DNA of 64,000 nt from Toxoplasma gondii ME49 (taxonomy: Eukaryota; Apicomplexa; Conoidasida; Eucoccidiorida; Sarcocystidae). The notes beneath the pieces were generated by a model. The model worked only from the letters and a program-made list of their open reading frames with translations, was not told where the DNA came from and ran no database searches. Positions 24,692-35,760 of this stretch are shown here, in pieces. Where the stretch lies: NCBI RefSeq assembly GCF_000006565.2, contig NC_031473.1, positions 1,116,001-1,180,000 on the forward strand, in the 5' to 3' direction. Numbering within the stretch: the stretch's first letter is position 1; every line of letters begins with the position of its first letter. Both the position numbers and the translations under genes were made by a program.

Positions 24692-26096
24692 CTTGCGCTT
24701 CGAGAAATCCAGCGGAAAGCAGAGAGGAAGGCGAGAGAACGACGACGACGGCACCGTGAGAGGAGCAACAGCCAGAGGAGTCTCGAACGACAGAGACGGA
24801 GAGGGCAACAAGCGTCGGCAGGTGGAAATTTTCGCAGAGGCCGAGGCAAACCGAGAAGAAGCGCCTCACAAGAGAAGGAGACGAGCGGCGATGCAACGCG
24901 TTACACAACAGAAGGCAGGAACGGCGACCGAGGTAAAGGGAGAGAGAGGTCGGCGTCCGTCACGAACTGTGAGGAGCGATTCACCGAAAACGAGCAGCCG
25001 CGGCTGAGGCGTGAGGGAGCTTCAAGTCTCGCGCTGCATGCACAGAACTTGCCAGTGAAGAGTGGAGGTGACCCAGAAAGCGCGAAGTTGTTGTGCAGGC
25101 GGACCTTGCGCGACAAGGAAAGCCGCGCCCAAGAGGCGACCCCTGCGGGGTGTCGCTGTTGACGTCGAAGGAGACAGAAGCGAAGGATCAACGAGATCCA
25201 GCGAGCGAAGTCAGGAGAAACTCGCGAACCGGACGCTCCTCGGTAAGCGTTCGTCACCCGTCTTTTTCCACCGCGACTGCGACGAGGTCGCCGCCACTCA
25301 CTCACTCACTCACTCACGATTGAAGCGATTTTGGGGAGATTCACCGATGCCTGCGCAAGGGCAGAGAGGGAGACGAAGCCGATACACAGGGTTTGAGGAA
25401 AAATGTGTGCCTTGGAAAGGCGAGTTCCTTTTCGGTGCCCGGACAGGCGTCTGCGGAGACCGACGGTTTGCGGAGAGACAGGCAACAACGCAGAGACCAG
25501 CGCGTACGAGAAGTGGACAGGGACAAGGCGGAACAATGGATCTGCGGCTCAAAGCGCGTCTTGTGTGTGAAGCCAGCCTGCTAGCGGATGGATTTGAAGG
25601 GAGAGCGGCAGGAACGTTCGGCGAAAAACCGAGAGATTCCTGTGTTGAGGTCACAGAGAAAGTTCTTGGGAAGACGCTGAGGCGCAGCGCCCCGGTGTTG
25701 CTCGAACAAACGATACGCCCGGTGCCCAGCGGCCTAGCTCCAGGAGACCTTCAGCCTCCGAGAGGCGAGACGACGGACGCTGAGAACGTCCTTTTTCTGG
25801 AAAAAGTCGCCGACTGGAGTGTTTGTGTCTTCGGCAGGCAAAGAAGGCCGAGGAAAGCAAAAGTCCGGAAAAGGTGCCTTCCTGCATCCGGGGAAAAAAA
25901 GGAGACGCCCGGGGACACTCTCGGGGGAACAGACGCCTGCGGAGAATCTTGTCGGCGAAACAGATGCGTTGAAAAAAGAAATTGCGAGAAAGACGGAAAA
26001 CAAGAAGCGTTTTTGAAAAGGAGGTGGACACAGAAAACTGGTCTTGAAAACTTCCCCCTGTCTTGCGGCACCTCCGCGCACGCGCTGGCTGCGTGA
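24692..26096 (-). promoter_or_regulatory. pyrimidine-rich leader/upstream region of the nuclease-family gene
   Basis: Upstream of the ATG at 24691 the minus strand is rich in C and T for about 1.4 kb, as expected of a coccidian 5' leader and promoter. The complementary purine bias removes stop codons on the plus strand and creates long open frames there (24470-25162, 25062-26096). These run antisense over exon 1 and lack any domain. A CACT repeat lies at 25295-25317. The exact transcription start cannot be seen. Confidence 0.4.
25295..25317. repeat. (CACT)n tetranucleotide repeat
   Basis: Five successive CACT units on the plus strand. Confidence 0.9.
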
Positions 26097-28735
26097 CTCT
26101 CAGAGGTGTGTATCTCGAGAGAAAACTGGGAACGCCCTGGCGACTGGCTTTTCTCTTTCCCCCTGTTCTACCTCAGGTTTTGGTTTGCGGCGAAAATGCA
26201 GGGGTCGCACTTTGGTTGGAGGCTGTTTGATAAGAAGGAGAAGCTTTCTTTCCGCTTCTCAGAACTGGGGACTACGAAAGGACTAGGAAACGCAACACAC
26301 GAATGCGCGAGAAGCTGACGAAGCATCGGTTGTGACGTTTTGGGGTAACCAACGTTGATCGAACAAGAAAGCGTTTAAGACAGACACCGTTCTTTCAATT
26401 TCTCTCTTCGGAAACAAAAGCGAGGCGTGAGGAGACCCAGAAGCTTCTTTGCTAAGATGTCCAGGCGCAGAGAACAGAAGAAGCAAAACACACGGGAAGC
26501 TCCCAGCCTGTCTCTGTCGCTACTGCGATACCTCCCCCCCTTCTCTCTCCCCTTGTTCCACTGTGTTTGTCTCGGTGCCAAAAAGCCGATTTTCCGTCGC
26601 GGCAAGCTTGCCACACGTTGCATGTCACTGCACATCAGTGTGTGTAGCGAAGTCTTCTCTGTTGTCCTTTTTGACTCTATTTTCAACTCATACCGCCACC
26701 GACGCACTCGCAACAAAAGAAGCGCTTTTTTGTTATCGCCCCTGAGGTGTGCCCTCACGCAGGACGCTTGGGAGATCTTGAGGCGGTTTCTAGCGAAGAC
26801 CCAAATGTTCAATCGCCGACAATCTCGATCTGTAGTCAGTGAATGGACAACAATTCGGGTAAAGAGTGTGATCTTCGTCATTACTTTAAGTAGTGCTATT
26901 CCACTAGCAACACACATTGTACACGGTACATTCGTACCTAGTATTTCACCTCAACGCTCTCGAATGAATTCTACGCGTATATTGACCAGCAGCGTGAATG
27001 ACTACCGCTTCCAAAGAAAAGCGAAACTCTGCCCCTTTTAGCTGTGTCTATAGAACGAGCCTTCACTCGGTGTTTTGTTTTTTCTGGAACGGTCCTTGGC
27101 GTAAGTCTTGAGGAAACCTTGCGGAAATACACCACGTTCGGTGCGACTGAAAAAAATGAGCAAATCCTTACGACCAGTTAGCCATGTAGTTTTGGACTTT
27201 TTTCTGTAAAATACTTGGGGCAATTCTCGTGCAGTTCCGAGACAGAAGACCTTTGCTTTCAGCTGGCGGTTCTGCAGAATAATTTCACTCTCGCTGCTCC
27301 TAATTTACTGAAAGAACCAGATTTCCTCGCTTTCCCTACTGAAGTATCGTGGCTTGTCAGCAGTCGGCGACATTTTTTGCGTTTGTGGCCGCTAAACCGC
27401 TGGTGTCCATGTGTATATCATCTGGTTCAGCATTAAAATCGTTCTGCAAAACGTTGTACCCCGTCGACATCTTTGGAGAAGTCCTATCCACTGTCTGTGG
27501 GGTCCGGGGTTTGACTTCTATTCAAGAGGACACACACGCCTTGCTTAGTGCTTCGTTCGCCGGTCTGCATATGGCCCCTCACTGAACGTTGTTCAACGTA
27601 CGTCGTCGTAGTTTTTTCCCGTGTGTGGTTGCATGCTTATGGTCGGTAGATGCGCATGTTCTTTGATGCAATTTGGACCAGGGAACCGAAAAGCGTTTGC
27701 ATCATGCATGCAGTCATCGGCGCAACAGATGATCCAAAAGAGTGCGTCATTTCAAGAGCTCTCAAGCTGCGACATGTTTCAGATGAGTATAACATTCTCT
27801 ATCTTTTGCTGTAGACCCTCCCGCGCGACAGGCAAAACCCACGACCATCTCCGACATCCTGGACAGTTTGGCTCTTTCGTTGAAGAACATAATTTTCCAA
27901 ACACACCTTGGTCACGGCGTCGTCCGGCAATCCCGCTACCGAAGAAAGTGCTAAACACATGTGTCCTCAGTCCTCTTCAGTCCTAATCTAGAAGAAATGT
28001 CACCTTTGTCAGCAAGCAAAAGCCACGAGTGTGAAGGTGCAGAAACGACCCAGAGATCAGAGAAACACACGACTCTTGAACAAACGGTGCAGAGATGTGT
28101 TCAGAGTATTCTTATGTAAGCCGATACGGCCACCCAGAAGTTGCACAGACTCTCAATCCTGGTGCGGTCGAATCCATTTTTAAATCCAACACCTCACTGC
28201 GTTCCCATGTGCGATGTGAATACGTGCATCGAGAGTGATAAATGTGCAGTACTGAATCGGACAGTTCGCTTTCGCATTTTGCCTGATACGCCGACATCAC
28301 TCGTCCGTGGGTTCAGTTGTTTGTTCGTGTCCTTGTGGAACGACGATGGCCGGTCTTGCTTTCAAGTACAGCTCTCCAGGGAAAGATTGTAGGAGGGGCG
28401 CCACGCTCTGCAACAGACACATTCACAAAGCATAATGGAAATACTAAAAGACGATCAACACGAGACCGGTAAAGGAGGAACTAAAGGCAAGTCGTTGTAT
28501 TGCGGTGATGGTGACGAAGCAGGAACAACTGCAGTGTGTCGCTCTCGAAACCGTGAATGCCACACACACACAAAAGATTATTGTGGAGGAGATCCGTATA
28601 GAGACGGAGCTGTTTTGTGTCGGAGCCGACGTAGAAGAAGGGAGTGCGGCGACGACGGACCGGAATGTGGCGCTAACAGGAAAATTTGATCAGATAACCA
28701 ATTACGCATCCTCTCGTGTGTTCTTGCCAACAAAT
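26097..28735. other. intergenic, no gene seen
   Basis: Open frames are short and opposed on the two strands, for example 26427-27041 (+) against 26375-26917 (-). None shows a domain, signal peptide or convincing splice borders. Confidence 0.45.
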
Positions 28736-29906
28736 TCAAGGAGGCCGGTAGAGATGTCGCTGGGAGCGTGCAGGTGTGCCAGTGTCTGCTATTGTGTTCA
28801 TATCTACTCCTCCGAATGTCTCAACCTCTCGAGGAATAGTTTCCTGTGGTCATGAGCATGTGTCTCGTACTGCCACTCTCACCTCTTGCACTGCGTTCTT
28901 CCACACAACATCGAATCCAGCATGCGCCCTCGCCGCCAACTCCGGGACATGCTCGCTAATCCACGCCCAAATCGCTCCTCTAACTTCTTCAATAGTGAAG
29001 CATTCCCTCGTTTCGCTGCACTTCACCACTATCAAAGGTCCTACAACAACATCCGCGCTGAAGACGCCTTGTCCTTGACTCTGACTGTGCTCATCCGCTT
29101 GGGTCTCTGTCTCGGTTTCTGAAGAAGCACCTGACTCAGCATCCGCCGAAAGATCTGAAGTCAGACAGAATCGGGGGTTTATATGACTCCCGGAGTTCTG
29201 TTGGTTGTCTTCTGTGGCATTCACCGGTTCGGATCCTAGATTGCTAGTCTTTGATTCATCGGTGGCTCCGGACGTCCCTAAAGTTTGTCTCTTTTTCCAT
29301 GTCTCTTTCTGGTGTGGCTCCTTGGACGGCAGGTCACCTGCCTTCACACTGCCGACGTTCATGCTACCCTGCACGTATCTCTGGGGGTCGTCTGAAGACC
29401 GTCTTGAGGTGTTGCCCTCTCCATCCTTCATCTGTGCTTCTTCAGCCTCTTCCGGTCCGCTGCGTACTCTTCTGTCTGCTTCACTCGCCTGACCAGTTTC
29501 TCTCCTTCCTGCTGCACGTGGAATGCGCGGAGCAACCTGCGTCTCTTGAGTGACCACCGCTGCACCACTGAGTGAGGAGACAGGGTCCGACGGGGAAGAG
29601 CCGTCTCCGTCTTCTCTGTCGCTGCTTTCTTCGTTTTCCTCTCGTTCGCTTTCGTCTTCATTCTTGTCTTCTTCAGAGCGCACCGACGACCGTGCTACAG
29701 CGGGCGAGGGTGCGACAGGTTGGGGGACGTCTGTGAGGACGAAAAGCCATGACGTGGAAACGGAATCGACGGCCTATTCAGACACGCGTCCTACATCCAC
29801 TCTGATACCTGCCTGCTGCCAGACTGGACAGCCGACTTCTTGCACGTGATCCAAAACCAAGAAGCAGCCGCAAGCGCAACGCTGCTCTTAAAAAGTGTCT
29901 AATCAT
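28736..29906 (-). CDS. acidic protein with Arg-rich presequence-like N-terminus, function unknown
   Basis: The main exon is 29730-28883. Proposed flanking exons are 29906-29795, which supplies an ATG and phase 1, and 28825-28736, which follows a GAG|GTGAGA donor. Together they give 349 residues. The start MIRHFLRAALRLRLLLGFGS contains Arg and hydrophobic residues with no acid, as in mitochondrial presequences. Residues about 50-240 are acidic and disordered (Glu, Ser, Asp, Gln). The C-terminal about 70 residues, starting near GPLIVVKCSETRECF and including IEEVRGAIWAWISEHVPELA, are compact and look folded. The two introns are only 64 and 57 bp, short for this lineage. If the second is not spliced, the frame ends at 28850 (VAVRDTCS). 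I do not recognise the family. Confidence 0.55.
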
Positions 29907-30554
29907 TTTCGAAACGGATCTGGGCCACCCTTCGATTGGCTTCCGTCCACTGGTGGAGACTCTAGGCGGTAGGCCAGAGGCATGCGATGGTGTAGAGAGT
30001 CCATATGGAGGTTGAAAATGCAAACAGTGTTACGCATAAGCGTGTGACTGCCGCTGTTTGTCATTTCAGCAAGCCTGGCTGTTGGTGCAGACGCCAGATT
30101 TAGCCGAACATATTTTACATCACACAGTAACCGCTACCGCCTCAGGAGTTAGAGCTGTATTTCAATCTCTATGTGGCTACCCCACCCAAGGCGGCGTGTG
30201 AAACAAGGTCCGGAGAATGACGTCGGTTGTTTATTCGTTGTTGCATGCGTGCGCACGCATGGAACGCTATGTGACGAGGGTAAACGAATCACGAACTGTT
30301 CTTCTAACCAACCTTCCCTAGCACTTGCCTTCGACTCTGAGTGTGAAACGTAAGCGTCCTCTCCGAATGTCCATCACCCTCCGGTCTCTGATACGCCGCA
30401 TGCGTGCATGTTCTTCATGTTCACGCTGAACACGTTCAGTTGATGAGGCTTCACGGAAAATCTCCGTCCTAATAAGACTCTTTGTGGCATTTTCGAGAAG
30501 CTGCATTCGACATACAGAGTACACACGGCAGCATATCTGCATGAAAACAAATCA

Positions 30555-30556
<2 letters not shown>

Positions 30557-30620
<64 letters not shown>

Positions 30621-30627
30621 GTATATA
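30557..30627. repeat. (TA)n microsatellite
   Basis: Three TA runs interrupted by CA. Confidence 0.9.
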
Positions 30628-30810
30628 ACCACGAATGCGCACATACGAATCTGCATTAGGCTGGAACAGTTTTGTAGTGGAAGCGCCATAGACCTACTTC
30701 CGTATCCTCGACGAACCCCAAGACCGACTGTATATTCCAACATCTATGTCTGCGTATACGCATCCATATGACTGCTTGCGACGATAACCAAACTTCTCTG
30801 CTTAGTTTAT

Positions 30811-30845
30811 GTATATTATATATATATGTATATATATATATATAT
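30811..30845. repeat. (TA)n microsatellite
   Basis: TA run with TTA and TGTA interruptions. Confidence 0.85.
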
Positions 30846-32017
30846 CAGGAAGCACACCTACCACTCGCGCTGTTTAGAGAACGATGAGACCAACGCTTAA
30901 TACAGTGGTGTTTGTGCGCCGTTCTGTATAGGTCATGCACTGTCAACTGTAGGCCCATTCGTGCCGCTTCGGTTGGACAACATTTGTATACCAATTTGTG
31001 TCCACAACAGTCGCACTCTCAGTCTCCTTTCTGTTGTGGGGTGGCCTGTCCGGAAGCGCCGAAAGTGGTTGTACATCACCTCCAGTTTCGTAACTGGCTG
31101 CAGTGCACCTCCGATTTGTCTGAATCCCCTTCGAGTCCTCGGCAGTGTAACTGGTACTGACAGTAGCACGTATCATGCTTGTTAACTACTCCCCCGATGC
31201 ATGTCGAGGCAGTTGTCCAAAACCTAAGAGTCATGTGTTTGATTGGCCATTAGCCGCTCGAGTGGTACCGTCATGCAAGATGCTTTTTGCAGTTTCAACT
31301 TCAGGCGCAACGGCCACGAGGCCAGACGCCTTTCTGAGGATTTGAGGATCCAGGAACGAGCTGTCGACAAATGTGTGCCGCAGAGGAGAAGTATTCGGGA
31401 AGCGTGTTCGTGGTAACATACAGGAAACCGGTGAAACAGGATCAGGACTTCTTCCACTCTCGAGAGGCGTGCTCGCTTTCCGTGGTGTCTAAATATGGAT
31501 GGATGCGCTGATGAGCATCCACCTCCACTCAGGAGTCTGTGCCTATCCTTTGCCAAGAGAATTCCGCAGCTTCTCGTTGTTGCATTTAGGTACAAGCAGC
31601 ATTCTCCAGGTGCTACGAGCATTCCGTAACTGCCCTCGACTAAAAGGTGTCTCCGCCTCCAGTGAGTTCGAGAGACCTGATCGGCGTATGGCAAGTGCGT
31701 GTGGGGTGCGGTCCTCCAAAAAAGAGACGACACTGTGCGGCCCACCATTCTGACGGCCCAAGAGGTCGTTTCCAGGAACCTGCTACTCCCATTTTACGGT
31801 GTGTCACAGGGTGTGTCGCTTCAGTTGTTATCTGACTGGTGCCGCAGACCTGAGGGCTTCCACGTAGCTTCTTGCGTCTGTCGTGCCCACCAAACCGTGG
31901 CGATTACCCTTTTGGCAGCCGCCTCGTCCGTTCGTTTCCTCCCCCTTTTATTTGTGCTAGCTAACAGATGTCGCTATCACTCCCCCTTCGGGGGAAATGC
32001 GGCAGAATTCCGTTTCT

Positions 32018-34520
32018 TTACTCAGTGCCGGTCTCGAGAGGACGCACCACGAGCTGCGCGAGTCTTGCCTTGACGTCTTTGTTCAGTTGCAGCATCGCAA
32101 CCGTTTGGACCGCAACAGTGTTGTCTTCAATGAAGGCTCCTTGCTGCGAGCACACCGAGAGACATCGAAGACTGTCCACACAGCAACCAGAAACCTCTTG
32201 TCCCTGCATGACTTCAGACCGAGAGAACCGGTGGCGGGGCCACAGGTATACACTGTCACGCATTCAACGTGGACAGATACTGTTCTGTACATCTAACCTA
32301 CAGACATATAGACACTTCGATGTAAGCATCATTAGAGAAATGCGTATGTGTGTGCGACGATACAGCAAGCGATTGTCCTATCGTTTTGTCCAGTAGAGAA
32401 CGGAGGCGACGGCGGAATGTCACAAGAGGCTCATCCTGCTGTGAAAATGAAGTTATCCACTATTCAACCTCTATTCCGATATAGATGCATTTTTCGACTG
32501 AGATGATTATATGCACTGGCATGCGAGCAGGTATACTTTCATAAAGCAGTTTGGACATTCTCACCGCTTGCAATCCATCAAGACAACCTTCGACGAGGGG
32601 ATAGAAAGGGGTTCGCTCTGCAGCCTCGACTGCCAGCAGCTTTCTAATCAGGAGTCCCTCTTCCTCAATTCTGCAAATAAGGAACCGCCCTGCGTGTCAC
32701 TGATTTCAACCATTGCATGCAGTTCTATGGCGTTTTCATACGTGTCGATCCTAGCAAGAAGCACACACGTGGATACTTCTCTGATGTCTTTTTTGCAGCA
32801 TCTGAAACGGTATTGTACGAAGTCCGCGCAGAGATTCCCGATTTGCATGTGAAACTACAGTGAAGTGGATAGATAGCGCGAGAGAGACATTCCTATGCAG
32901 AGGACAGTCTACGTCTGATCCGAAAACCTAGCAAGAGGCGTCTATATTTATCTTCCTGCGTACAGGTAGGTACAGACAAGTATGAATGATGTACGAAGGT
33001 GCATGGGAGTATCTATAGATGGTAGACACTCTCCCCCAAGTCGAGTCTTGTTTTCCTACCTTCTTTCATTAAATTCAATGAGTTTTCGCATATTTTCCAC
33101 CCGCTGCCATTCAAGGCGCTCTGCCTGTGCCTCGCGATCGAGGCGGGCTCTACATCTCTGCTCGCATGCCTCTCTGTACGCTGCCATTTCCTCGAGTTCT
33201 CCTTCGTGTACCAGTTCGCTCTGCACCTCTTCGAGGGTCTTCCAGACGAGAACTTCTACCAAAGGAGACACTTCGTCTGCGAAATCGAAGAGTTCTTCGT
33301 CTCCAAATACTTGCGCCAATCGTAGGACATCGGAAACAGAAAACAAATGGAACGTTATATAGGCGTGAAGACCGATCCCCGGAGCTGGAATCGCGAGAAA
33401 ATCACCGTTTCCGGCGTTTTGGGTCATCTGGATCTCTACAAGACACGCCTTTGCTAATAGATCAACTGACCGAAACGAGAGGAACGTTTTTGGGGTGAGC
33501 CGGCGCAAACAAAAGAAGAATATCTAAATACAACTCTGTCTCGCTCGTTCACCCTCTCTGAGCAAGGAAACATTATGAGCGACATGCACACACATGTGGT
33601 AACTACTCGGCAGTGTCTCGGACTTTCGAGCGCGCAGACGCCTGCAGCATGCGACAAATAATCGACAAACGGTTCGGCCGACCAAGAGCTGCAGGATCCG
33701 CAACTCGAAAGCGCCTTAGCTCGCAAGAGTTGCGGGGCAGGTGACATCTTCCGGCAGAGGTGATCCTCAAAGATGATTTCCCACCGCGACGAAGGAACAG
33801 ACATGGGTTGTCATGTTTGCCACCACAACGCACAAAGCCAACTTTCCGCCCTAGCGTCTTGTTTGCACACATAAATCTCCTTCCTACGCATCGATATATA
33901 CGTGTGGAGAGACACATGGTTTGTTATGAGGTAAACCATTGGGAGATGCACATACGCGTTTGCATGCATGTATGCATGTAGACTTGGTTGTATGTATCTT
34001 TGTTTGTCTGTACGCGTACGTGTGAAGATCAAGTGAGCAGGATCGGCGTGTCATGAAGATTCAGTCGGGTGCCGAAAAAGCTCTGGCTGTTGCCCGCACT
34101 CACACTGCGTCGAAGCATTGATTCCTCGCTTTGCTGGCATGTAAGGCTCGTCGCCTCTCAACGGCTGCAACTCGTCTGTTTGCGTAGGCGCCGTCCGCTC
34201 TGCAGGCCTTTCGTCGCCTTCTGTCTGCGAGAGGAAGACACAGGCCTCTGGCACAGAGCGTCGGTTCTTCGGCTTCCTCATTGGTCTTTTTTTCGGACAA
34301 AGAAAAAATAGCCCGTGGTGTAGCGACGACGCTCGTCCACAGAGTTCATCCCTTCGGGGACAGTGCGTGGGCACAGAACGAAAAGGCAAATTGCGTCTAC
34401 CAGCACAAGGCGAACCAATCTCGCCCACACACAAGTCTTGCGTTTCGAAGATTTCCACGAGGAAACGAAGTCCTTTGGTAGCTCACATCGGAGCCACCAG
34501 AGACGGACGCACGCGCGACA
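32018..34520 (-). CDS. radial spoke protein 3 (RSP3) homologue, N-terminus unresolved
   Basis: RSP3 dimers anchor the radial spoke to outer doublet microtubules in motile axonemes, and in coccidia the only flagellated cell is the microgamete. The diagnostic segment is DEELFDFADEVSPLVEVLVW followed by KTLEEVQSELVHEGELEEM, which matches the RSP3 core LFDFD-x-EV-x-P-x-LEVLVGKTLEQ with its EEEEL helix. A long Arg/Glu helix follows. Phase-compatible exons on the minus strand are 34520-34487, 34224-34104 (APTQTDEL, ASTQ, like the QTD repeats of RSP3), 33453-33373, 33309-33060, 32670-32565 and 32143-32018 ending in a TAA. The 63-bp stretch 33372-33310 has no stop and might be retained. The C-terminal part is diverged. 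Upstream exons, probably within 34900-35760, could not be joined. Confidence 0.8.
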
Positions 34521-34882
34521 CTGCGGCGAAAGTGACGCCACCCAACACCCCGTGGGTGTGGGCGGAGGAAGCAGGCATGTGAGCCACGGACCGCTTTGTT
34601 TTGAGTGCCATGCCTTTGCTCTGGAGCCCAACCGTGATTCTTCCAAGTTGTCCTTGAAATCGATGTTTCAGAAAAGGCGCGTGTACCTACATGACTCCCC
34701 AGTTGAAGCAACACCACGGTTTACCGGACTAAAGTCGAACATTTAGGTAAACGGCTTCTTCATCCGCTGGGTCACCATCAACTCCCTTGCTTCGACCTCG
34801 ACCCGACTACGTTATTGCAGCACGTATAAAACACCTCAAGTAAGGGAATACGCAAGAGCGAGGCTCTCCGCGTGTCGTCGAA

Positions 34883-34884
<2 letters not shown>

Positions 34885-34930
<46 letters not shown>

Positions 34931-34938
34931 TATATACA
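34885..34938. repeat. (TA)n microsatellite
   Basis: About 46 bp of nearly pure TA followed by a TAAGTATATA interruption. It probably lies in an intron or the 5' region of the RSP3-like gene. Confidence 0.9.
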
Positions 34939-35133
34939 TGTAGGTCGTTACACAACCTACATCGGAACGAATCCATTTCAGACCCGCACCGAAGAATAGG
35001 GTGACATGGTGGCCTCCATCCAGAGGGACACCGTCATGGATGTCCCCCGGGATCCGAGGCGGCACTTCGACCCTGTTTCCCCGGCGTTGGCAGCTTCACC
35101 GTCGGTTCCCTCCTCATTCGTCCTGCACATGTC

Positions 35134-35760
35134 CTAAACATCATCAGCGTTTTGCGAAGGTTGCGGCCTCCCCGAACACCTCTCAGTCCCTGCCGGGGGG
35201 TCGCCCTCCTCTCTGTAGCCTACCATGTAGGGACTCAGGTCTACTGGGGTTCGCTCTGGTTTCGGCAGCGGGACGTCGACGAGACTCACGCACTCGAAGT
35301 CTTTCAGGTGACGCGCAGTTTGCTTCGATTTCCTCCCGCTTCCGGCCATCCGCGTCAGAGTCAAGGCCGTTTGCGCCCGGGAAGGTGCACTCGTGTTGTT
35401 TTTGCGGGTCTCTGGTCTCGAGTGCTGCCGGTTTTCTGAGGAATAGATGACGCTGGAGCCCGCCGACGTGGAATTCGACGACGCCCAGGAGAGCGACGTT
35501 CCGGGGTCGGCTGCCCAGTCTGTGTCGTCCGAGAGCGATCCGATATGATTTTGCACATCGGGAAGTGTGCTTCCAGAACTTTTGGCGAAACTCACAGCAG
35601 CAGCTCTGCTGTCAGAAGGCGCTGTAAACGCCCCCGTCACAGGAAGCAACACTCCCGCTGTACACCTTGGGGCACGCGAAGGCGCGGTTGTCCGGGAGAG
35701 GCGGTTCTCCCGGCCCTGGCAGTCGCCCGTAAGTTGTGTGACGAAGGACCTGCAAACCAA
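35134..35760 (-). CDS. possible N-terminal exon(s) of the RSP3-like gene
   Basis: A minus-strand open frame of about 200 codons with protein-like content: a Ser/Thr-rich stretch (SLSDDTDWAADPGTSLSWAS), a basic stretch (RMAGSGRKSKQTARHLK) and a segment VPLPKPERTPVDLSPYMVGY. It lies 0.6 kb upstream of the first confident RSP3 exon on the same strand. RSP3 proteins usually have a variable N-terminus before the conserved axoneme-binding region, so this could be it. I could not find a donor that connects it in phase. A second candidate piece, minus strand 35060-34950 (GDIHDGVPLDGG), weakly recalls the RSP3 motif N-I-M-x-DRR-V-x-RG. Confidence 0.3.
   Translation of the reverse strand: MVCRSFVTQLTGDCQGRENRLSRTTAPSRAPRCTAGVLLPVTGAFTAPSDSRAAAVSFAKSSGSTLPDVQNHIGSLSDDTDWAADPGTSLSWASSNSTSAGSSVIYSSENRQHSRPETRKNNTSAPSRAQTALTLTRMAGSGRKSKQTARHLKDFECVSLVDVPLPKPERTPVDLSPYMVGYREEGDPPAGTERCSGRPQPSQNADDV

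Larger units (their letters stand above)
29907..32017. other. intergenic region
   Basis: Lies between the start of the minus-strand gene at 29906 and the 3' end of the minus-strand RSP3-like gene at 32018. It holds TA microsatellites at 30557-30627 and 30811-30845. No supportable gene was seen. A minus-strand open frame at 31224-31748 has no domain. Confidence 0.5.
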
